Source: an uncultured Thalassotalea sp. (GTDB lineage: Bacteria > Pseudomonadota > Gammaproteobacteria > Enterobacterales > Alteromonadaceae). From it: DNA of 55,287 bases. The stretch is taken from positions 1 through 55,287 of the forward strand of contig CANMZP010000029.1 in the NCBI GenBank assembly GCA_947502355.1. The letters run 5' to 3'. The translations under genes and the position numbers were made by a program. Below, piece by piece: positions 49,429 through 55,287 of this stretch; within the stretch, counting starts at the first letter, position 1; each line of letters opens with the position of its first letter. Under the pieces are notes generated by a model, which was given only the letters and a program-made list of their open reading frames with translations, was not told the origin of the DNA and searched no databases.

Positions 49429-49647
49429 TTATAACGCCAAATCGATGATCATTTCAGTTAACTCTTCTTTATTGATAGAGTTGTCATGATTTTTATCGAA
49501 TTTATGGAAAATGGTTTCACACATGTTCAGACCTTTTTGTTGTAATAAACAATCGATCAATTCCACAAATTCAGAGCGATTAATTACCCCGTCTTTGTCT
49601 TCATCAAAGATTTCAAAAAGTTCGTCTACCCATTCTTGAATTTGCAT
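49429..49647 (-). CDS. Small EF-hand calcium-binding protein
   Basis: A 72-residue protein with two EF-hand loops: DEDKDGVINRSE (15-26; ligands Asp15, Asp17, Asp19, Asn23, Glu26) and DKNHDNSINKEE (51-62; Asp51, Asn53, Asp55, Ser57, Asn59, Glu62), in a helix-loop-helix pair like half of calmodulin. There is no signal peptide. It is 86 bp beyond the symporter fusion gene on the same strand, so it may share its transcript. A calcium buffer or sensor role is likely but unproven. Confidence 0.88.
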   Translation of the reverse strand: MQIQEWVDELFEIFDEDKDGVINRSEFVELIDCLLQQKGLNMCETIFHKFDKNHDNSINKEELTEMIIDLAL

Positions 49648-49733
49648 TATGTTTACCTGTGTTAATACGTTATAAACACTTTAAAGCTATTTAAAGCAAA
49701 AGGGAATCAAGAAATTGTAACTTGTGATGATAT

Positions 49734-51833
49734 CTATTTAACAAAATAACCTGGATGTTTACCTTCTATCCAGAACTTATAAAAGCCTTCTATGGTTTTA
49801 CTGCGTTTCTTCATGCTGATCCAGTGTCCTAAGAATACTCTAAAGTCTTCATCACCGGTGGTGATCCCAAAGCCATAGGCTATTGGTGGTAGGTGTGGTT
49901 TGGGGATCACGACGGCAAACTCAGGATACAATAATGTCCAGGCCGATGACGCCGCGGCGCCGTATATCATGGCATCGATATCTTTGCCTTGTTCTTTAAA
50001 CATGAGTCTAGGCGTTGCCAGTTCCCATACCTTATTGTCGGGTAAGTTTTTACGAATGGTTTGGGTGTTAAAAAACGCTTCTGGGATACCAATAACCAAA
50101 TCTTTATTATCAAGTACGTTACGCCAACGGCTAAACTGCTTTCTTTCCTCATCTCGCACCAATAAAGCTAATGGCTCTTCAATATAAGCGGTGCTGAGGG
50201 TAAATTTAACCAAATTATCCGGTGTAACTGGGATCCCCGAAATGATGTCCAAATAACCATTGGCGAGTAGTTCGGCGGTTTGATTACGATAGATTTTCAC
50301 AAATTCAACGCCTACACCAAGTTCTTGGGCGAGTAGGTGAATGATTTCTACATCTAGGCCGACTAATTCACCTTTTTTATTATGAAAAGCAAAAGGTAAA
50401 GAGTCACGATAGTATCCCATTCTAATAAAGCCACGCCTTTCTATCGCCTTCAAGGTATCGCGTTTCTCATAGGCAATAAATTCTTCAAGGTTGGGTTCAT
50501 TAAGGTAGGTTGCTTCTGCTGGCGGCAATAATAACGATCGATCTATGAATTTATCATAGCCCTGATATTGGTGGGTGATTGAGTTAAAGCCACTGCTTAA
50601 TGCGTATAATATACCGGCCGTGGCGATGGGCACGGCAAGCACAAAACTAACAAAGGATTTTGGATGAAAACGCAGTTTGCCAATTAACATTAAGGTAACC
50701 AGTAAACTCATCGTGGTGATATACATAACCGACAGCATGGCGCTTAATCGTCCGACAATGATTTGCTCTGAAATAACAAACAAATCAAACATACCTTTGG
50801 ATATTTCAAATGTATCTAACAGGTTGGGTACCGCAACCATCACCGAACCAAATAATTGCAGAACCGCCAAAACCATAAGTTGCGGATAATCGGCTATTGG
50901 TACATCTTCGCCGGAAAACCATGCGGCAAACAAAACAAACAAAATGGCCAGTAACTTTCCACCAATAGGCAGGCTGTAAGAAATGGGCACAATGATAGAA
51001 GGAATTCGTCTCGCGTCATTATACATTTTGGCATAATCGCCAAGCTGATTTCGTACATTCTCAACGATTAACGGCAAGACCACAAATAAGCTGCCCGTTG
51101 CGAATGCGGTTATCATGGCTTCTTTCGCCGTATTAACAACCTGTAAATAAGTAAGTGGTGTTAACATGGCAACAATAAGGGGTAATAAAACAAAGCATAT
51201 TAACAGCACCAAGCAGGCTGCGGTGACAATATAAACGGTCATGCCATTAAGTGTTTCTGAGGTGAGTTGCGCTGAAGCGTGCAGGGCAATGGCAAACACG
51301 CCTATAGGGGCTAATTTCATTACCGAGTTGGTTACTAACGATAAAGCGTGACGTAAGTCTTTGAATACATAAAGGGTACGTCGTTTATTTTCAACACCAA
51401 TAAAGCCAATACCAATAAAGACACTAAACAGCACTACGGCAGGCACAATAGATTGAGCATATGAATAAAATGGGTTGGCCGGAATAAACATGGTTAGAAC
51501 ATTTTTTTCGGGCTCATCCATCATGGCACTGGGGTTGTAAAACGCAGCCGATTGCCAATTAGGAAATGCTAATGGCGTTAATGCAATTAAGATTAAGGCC
51601 GATAGCACTATCAATAAAAAGGTTATAGAGCCATATAAGGCCAGCGTTTTTGCCTGCCTTCGACTCATTGAGCCAATACCAAAAATCAGCGATACCGAGA
51701 TATAAGGTAGTGCTGTCATTTGTAAAAGCATGATAAACCCATCACCAATCATACCAATAAAAGGTGATGTGTAATGTGTACTAAAACCAATAAGTAATCC
51801 GCAAACTAGGGCGGCAAGGATTTTATTTCCCAA
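49734..51833 (-). CDS. Dicarboxylate/amino-acid symporter fused to a solute-binding domain
   Basis: The 699-residue protein joins a cation:dicarboxylate symporter part (about 1-415, some 9-10 helices, with AMITAFATGSLFVVLPLIVENVRN as the substrate-site-like hairpin) to a bacterial solute-binding domain of family 3 (about 450-695; FIRMGYYRDSLPFAFHNKKGELVGLDVEIIHLLAQELG and TAYIEEPLALLVRDE). A binding protein tethered to a secondary carrier would capture the substrate for it; an amino acid such as glutamate is a guess. The domains are joined by a linker after a membrane helix. Confidence 0.88.
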   Translation of the reverse strand: MGNKILAALVCGLLIGFSTHYTSPFIGMIGDGFIMLLQMTALPYISVSLIFGIGSMSRRQAKTLALYGSITFLLIVLSALILIALTPLAFPNWQSAAFYNPSAMMDEPEKNVLTMFIPANPFYSYAQSIVPAVVLFSVFIGIGFIGVENKRRTLYVFKDLRHALSLVTNSVMKLAPIGVFAIALHASAQLTSETLNGMTVYIVTAACLVLLICFVLLPLIVAMLTPLTYLQVVNTAKEAMITAFATGSLFVVLPLIVENVRNQLGDYAKMYNDARRIPSIIVPISYSLPIGGKLLAILFVLFAAWFSGEDVPIADYPQLMVLAVLQLFGSVMVAVPNLLDTFEISKGMFDLFVISEQIIVGRLSAMLSVMYITTMSLLVTLMLIGKLRFHPKSFVSFVLAVPIATAGILYALSSGFNSITHQYQGYDKFIDRSLLLPPAEATYLNEPNLEEFIAYEKRDTLKAIERRGFIRMGYYRDSLPFAFHNKKGELVGLDVEIIHLLAQELGVGVEFVKIYRNQTAELLANGYLDIISGIPVTPDNLVKFTLSTAYIEEPLALLVRDEERKQFSRWRNVLDNKDLVIGIPEAFFNTQTIRKNLPDNKVWELATPRLMFKEQGKDIDAMIYGAAASSAWTLLYPEFAVVIPKPHLPPIAYGFGITTGDEDFRVFLGHWISMKKRSKTIEGFYKFWIEGKHPGYFVK

Positions 51834-51964
51834 AAGCGATGCTCGTCTATTTTAGTTTAAGCTAATAAAATTATAGGTATAACTGATAATAATGTGTTTT
51901 TTTTGCGTTAATATGTTTACAATAATCGAGAGATTTTTAACTGTAAGATAATTATAAAAGCAAT

Positions 51965-54196
51965 ATGCCCCCTTTAAACCTTGAAGCACTTAAAAAACAA
52001 TTAAAACCACTTATCTTTGTTTTACTGTTTTCAATGCTTGGGTTTATTTTAAACTTGATGCCAATTAATTTGTTTGCCAATGTCAATTTGATATTAGGCA
52101 ACATTGCTTTTGTTATTGTCGCCATGCGCTTTGGCGTTCTCTATAGTTTATTGTCTGCCATCATTGTCAGTACCGCCTTAATTTATGCTTTTGGCCATCC
52201 TTTTTCTTTAATTATCTTTTCCTTAGAGGCCGTCTGCATAGCCGCTTTAAGGCGTAAAGGCTGGTTTGTTCTTTATGCGGATATATTTTATTGGTTACTC
52301 ATTGGTATGCCAACTTCGGCGCTTATCTTGTATACCTTCAGTGATATGCCACAGCAATTTTGGATGCTAACGATTGTCAAGCAGGCCTTTAATGGTTTGA
52401 TATGTTGTAACTTAGCAGGGTTAATCATCTACTTTTTCCCAAAAACGTTTGCCATCCGGTTTCGCCAACAGCCCATCGTGAAACGTACCTTTCAGGTACA
52501 AATTGTTTATGCCACCACGCAAGTTATTATCTTTTCAATTGCCATGTCATCCTTGTTTATCAGTCAAAATGTCATTCATAGTTTGCATGACAATATAGAG
52601 AAGGGCTTACAGGACAGCAAAAAATTGGTGCTGAAACAGGGCAGTTTATTTGTTGAAAAACACCAGACCGCCATTGAAGTAAATGCCCATACCTTGTCCT
52701 TAATGGGGTCAATGGACGAAGCCAAATTAAAAGATATCATTGACTATTCTTTGCACCGTTACCCTAGCTTTGCCACCATGTATGTTGCCGATAGACACGG
52801 CAATATTATTGCCAGTAGTAGTACAAACCAATCCAATAAAGATTACATTAATGCCAGCATTCGTGAGCAAGATTATTATAAATCGACGATTGATACATCA
52901 CAGTTTCATATATCCAGTGTGATTGACCGAAATTTGGATAATCGAAGCAGTAGTGAGCCTATGGTGGTGTTTAGCCAGTCATTTGATGATCATGGTAATG
53001 GGCAATTAAGAGGCAGTTTGCATGCCAGTATGCCATTACGTGCTCTCGATAAATTATTGCCGGCGGGTTTGCTACAAAACATGAGCTATGTGGTAACCAA
53101 TATTCAGGGGAATACTCTGTTTTCTTCACCGGAATTAAATTTAGAAAGCCTTAGTACCTTTCAGTTTACCGATAAAAAAGATTTAACGTTTCGAAGCACA
53201 GGGTTAGTTACCATTAACAGTAATGAAGGTGCCCAAGCAAGATCAACCGATTACTTCTTAACCCAAGGTAAATTTTCAAATGGGTGGCATATCTATGTTT
53301 TAATTGATTCTGCCTCGGTGGTTGAAACGGTTAAGCGAGAGTATTTCTTTATTTTTGCTTTGCTGTTTTTATCGTTTATGATTTCAATTAGCCTAGCCCA
53401 AAAAATCAGTTTGCAATTAACCAAGCCTTTGGATTTTATTCTTAAACAAATGCGTTTTCATAGCGGCTCTACTCTGGTCAAGTCGAAACCATTACCGATA
53501 AATTCTGCACAAGAAATATCGACCTTGTATAATGAATTCTTGCAAAATAGAAAAAAGATCATTGAGCATCAAACCCAACTGGAAGAGCTGGTCCAGCAGC
53601 GTACATTAGAGCTGCAAAGCGCCAATGAACAACTGACTCGGTTAGCGCAAAAAGATGGATTGACCAATGTCTTCAATCGTCGATACTTTGATGAAAACTT
53701 TTCATTTTTCCAAAAACTGTCGTTTCGAAACAATAATAGCTTGGCGGTAATTTTGCTCGATATTGACCATTTTAAACGGGTTAACGATTTACATGGGCAC
53801 CTCAGTGGTGATGAATGTTTACGAGTGATATCAAGCGTTTTAAGCCGAGAATTTGCCAGAGAAACCGATCTTATTGCCCGTTATGGTGGTGAAGAGTTTG
53901 TCATAGTGGTTTCTGGTATTAGTTACCCTAATTTAACCATGAAGTTGGAAAAATTAAGGCATAAAATCGAACAGACAATCGTCTTTAGCGAAGAAAATAA
54001 AAAAATTCATATTACCGCCAGTATTGGCGCTATTCTTGCCGAGGCATCGTTTGCTGCTGATGCCCAAGATTGGATTAAAATCGCGGATTTGTGTTTATAC
54101 AAAGCGAAGAAATCTGGTCGTAATATGGTGTTAATTGAAAACTTCAGCAAAAAACAGTCTAAGCCAGAAAGTGAACAACAGCTGGAAACGAGTTAA
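51965..54196 (+). CDS. Membrane sensor diguanylate cyclase (GGDEF)
   Basis: A 743-residue enzyme that makes cyclic di-GMP. Residues 15-160 form a multi-helix membrane region of MASE type. A helix (about 175-198) leads to an extracytoplasmic Cache-like sensor (about 205-450, with [21 protein letters not shown]), a second helix (about 455-480), a coiled coil (about 510-560) and the GGDEF domain. The A-site is GGEEF (641-645) and the I-site RETD (632-635) is intact, so product inhibition is expected. The signal sensed is unknown. It is divergent from the symporter fusion gene. Confidence 0.9.
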   Translation: MPPLNLEALKKQLKPLIFVLLFSMLGFILNLMPINLFANVNLILGNIAFVIVAMRFGVLYSLLSAIIVSTALIYAFGHPFSLIIFSLEAVCIAALRRKGWFVLYADIFYWLLIGMPTSALILYTFSDMPQQFWMLTIVKQAFNGLICCNLAGLIIYFFPKTFAIRFRQQPIVKRTFQVQIVYATTQVIIFSIAMSSLFISQNVIHSLHDNIEKGLQDSKKLVLKQGSLFVEKHQTAIEVNAHTLSLMGSMDEAKLKDIIDYSLHRYPSFATMYVADRHGNIIASSSTNQSNKDYINASIREQDYYKSTIDTSQFHISSVIDRNLDNRSSSEPMVVFSQSFDDHGNGQLRGSLHASMPLRALDKLLPAGLLQNMSYVVTNIQGNTLFSSPELNLESLSTFQFTDKKDLTFRSTGLVTINSNEGAQARSTDYFLTQGKFSNGWHIYVLIDSASVVETVKREYFFIFALLFLSFMISISLAQKISLQLTKPLDFILKQMRFHSGSTLVKSKPLPINSAQEISTLYNEFLQNRKKIIEHQTQLEELVQQRTLELQSANEQLTRLAQKDGLTNVFNRRYFDENFSFFQKLSFRNNNSLAVILLDIDHFKRVNDLHGHLSGDECLRVISSVLSREFARETDLIARYGGEEFVIVVSGISYPNLTMKLEKLRHKIEQTIVFSEENKKIHITASIGAILAEASFAADAQDWIKIADLCLYKAKKSGRNMVLIENFSKKQSKPESEQQLETS

Positions 54197-54218
54197 CTTA
54201 AGCTTCAAAGGTAAGCAG

Positions 54219-55085
54219 ATGATTATTGATGGAAAACAAATCGCCAGTAACTTAAGGGCTTCTTTAAAAGCGCAAGTAACGGATTTTAAGAAACAGCACA
54301 ATATTACCCCTTCGCTCACGGTTGTCTTGGTTGGCAATGATCCGGCCAGTGATGTTTATGTCCGTAATAAAGTCAAACAGACTCTTGAAGTCGGGATGAT
54401 TTCCAATGAAATTCGTTTATCACAACAAACCAGTGAATCTGAATTACTAACGTTACTCGATGAGTTAAACACTGATGACAGTGTTCACGGCATCTTAGTG
54501 CAATTGCCTTTGCCAAAAGCCATAGACGAACAACGTGTGATTAGTGCAATTAATCCCGATAAAGATGTTGATGGGTTTCATGCACAAAACTCTGGCCGTT
54601 TATTAAATGGTGAGCCAGGTGCATTAGTACCATGTACGCCTCAAGGTTGTGTTATTTTGGCTCAATCGCATTTGGGTGATGATCTTAGTGGTAAGCATGT
54701 TGTTATTATTGGTCGCTCCAATATTGTTGGTAAGCCCGTTAGCCTGTTATTTTTGCAAGCACATTGCACTGTCACAATTACTCATTCCCGAACGGCAAAT
54801 TTAAAAGACGTGGTTAAGCAAGCAGATATTGTCGTTGCCGCGGTAGGTATACCAAAAATGGTTAAAGGTGACTGGTTAAAACCGGGTTGTGTTGTTATTG
54901 ATGTGGGGATTAACCGCATTACCAACGAAGAAGGCAAAACAGCCCTAGTTGGTGATGTCGATTTTATTGAGGCTGAAAAGGTAGCATCAGCCATTACCCC
55001 TGTTCCAGGTGGAGTAGGGCCAATGACCATTGCCTGCTTGTTAAAAAACACATTACAGGCCGCTCAAAATCAATTAGCACATTAA
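54219..55085 (+). CDS. folD: Methylenetetrahydrofolate dehydrogenase/cyclohydrolase
   Basis: A 288-residue bifunctional NADP enzyme that interconverts 5,10-methylene-, methenyl- and 10-formyl-tetrahydrofolate. Motifs include [17 protein letters not shown] with the catalytic Lys, [10 protein letters not shown], the Rossmann [17 protein letters not shown] and the end signature [17 protein letters not shown] chose ATG 54219, preceded by AAAGGTAAG, giving MIIDGKQIA and the E. coli length; the longer frame runs back into the cyclase gene. Confidence 0.96.
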   Translation: MIIDGKQIASNLRASLKAQVTDFKKQHNITPSLTVVLVGNDPASDVYVRNKVKQTLEVGMISNEIRLSQQTSESELLTLLDELNTDDSVHGILVQLPLPKAIDEQRVISAINPDKDVDGFHAQNSGRLLNGEPGALVPCTPQGCVILAQSHLGDDLSGKHVVIIGRSNIVGKPVSLLFLQAHCTVTITHSRTANLKDVVKQADIVVAAVGIPKMVKGDWLKPGCVVIDVGINRITNEEGKTALVGDVDFIEAEKVASAITPVPGGVGPMTIACLLKNTLQAAQNQLAH

Positions 55086-55220
55086 TTGCTTTCGAAGTGA
55101 AATGCCCCATCCGTTCGGACATAAAGCTGTTCTGGAACAATAAAGTTTGTACACTGCCGAATCTACTATCCGGCAGTTCAGTGCCAATCAGAGTCATTCA
55201 CTGAATCAGAAAAAGAGCGC

Positions 55221-55253
55221 CGTCATCCCATCATGTTTTTGGATGGGATCTCC
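55221..55253. repeat. REP-like hairpin element
   Basis: ATCCCATC (55225-55232) and GATGGGAT (55242-55249) form a perfect 8-bp stem. The outer motif CGTCATCC...GGGATCTCC is shared with the elements near 33630 and 49233. It lies downstream of folD. Confidence 0.75.
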
Positions 55254-55287
55254 TCCAGTTTCGAAGTGACTTGAATGCGTGCTTTGT

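Overview
The window looks like chromosomal DNA of a marine gammaproteobacterium of the order Alteromonadales, probably Colwelliaceae (Colwellia or Thalassotalea type). This is an inference from AT-rich sequence, the conserved rapA-rluA-djlA / lptD-surA-pdxA-rsmA-apaG-apaH order, divergent ccmABCDE and ccmFGHI operons, TonB-dependent receptors, and short dispersed palindromic repeats between genes. Most of it is core housekeeping DNA. No prophage, CRISPR array, toxin-antitoxin module or intact insertion sequence was seen.

Layout. 1-2.7 kb: a ZnuD-like TonB receptor with four His/Asp-rich segments, behind a 50-bp palindrome that resembles paired Zur boxes; a dispersed hairpin repeat lies beyond its terminator. 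2.9-9.1 kb: a CvfB-like S1 protein, a TerB-like protein and an RND efflux pair. 9.3-11.0 kb: folA, then a secreted HExxH protein gene split by a 262-bp MITE-like element. 11.1-16.1 kb: obgE, rpmA, rplU, ispB, mdh and argR. 16.3-28.6 kb: a DyP peroxidase, the apaH-apaG-rsmA-pdxA-surA-lptD operon, djlA, rluA and rapA. 29-33.5 kb: a PIN-PhoH ATPase, a long acyl-CoA dehydrogenase and an orphan RstA-like response regulator with a perfect FNR-type box upstream. 33.6-36.5 kb: REP and hairpin repeats and a second TonB receptor. 36.9-46.1 kb: a cytochrome c maturation and heme block (ccmEDCBA on minus; ccmFGHI, an exported glutathione peroxidase-like protein and hemH on plus). 46.4-49.1 kb: a SulP transporter, a DUF1289 protein, tRNA-Phe, tRNA-Thr and a decayed tRNA-Thr copy. 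49.4-55.1 kb: an EF-hand protein, a dicarboxylate symporter fused to a solute-binding domain, a diguanylate cyclase and folD.

How the genes work together. The lptD/surA block links outer-membrane biogenesis (LptD needs SurA) with B6 synthesis, ribosome maturation and Ap4A removal. The ccm block exports heme and attaches it to c-type cytochromes; hemH makes the heme, and the exported peroxidase-like protein probably works in the same oxidising compartment. RapA, RluA, ObgE, L21/L27 and RsmA serve transcription and ribosome function.

The best-supported unusual signals are the MITE-like insertion, whose removal with one TTA target copy restores a 285-codon frame; the paired Zur-like palindrome at the His/Asp-rich receptor; two arrays of a compound two-hairpin repeat 33 kb apart; a degraded tRNA-Thr copy; and the symporter-binding-protein fusion. 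I did not find a clearly new multi-gene system.
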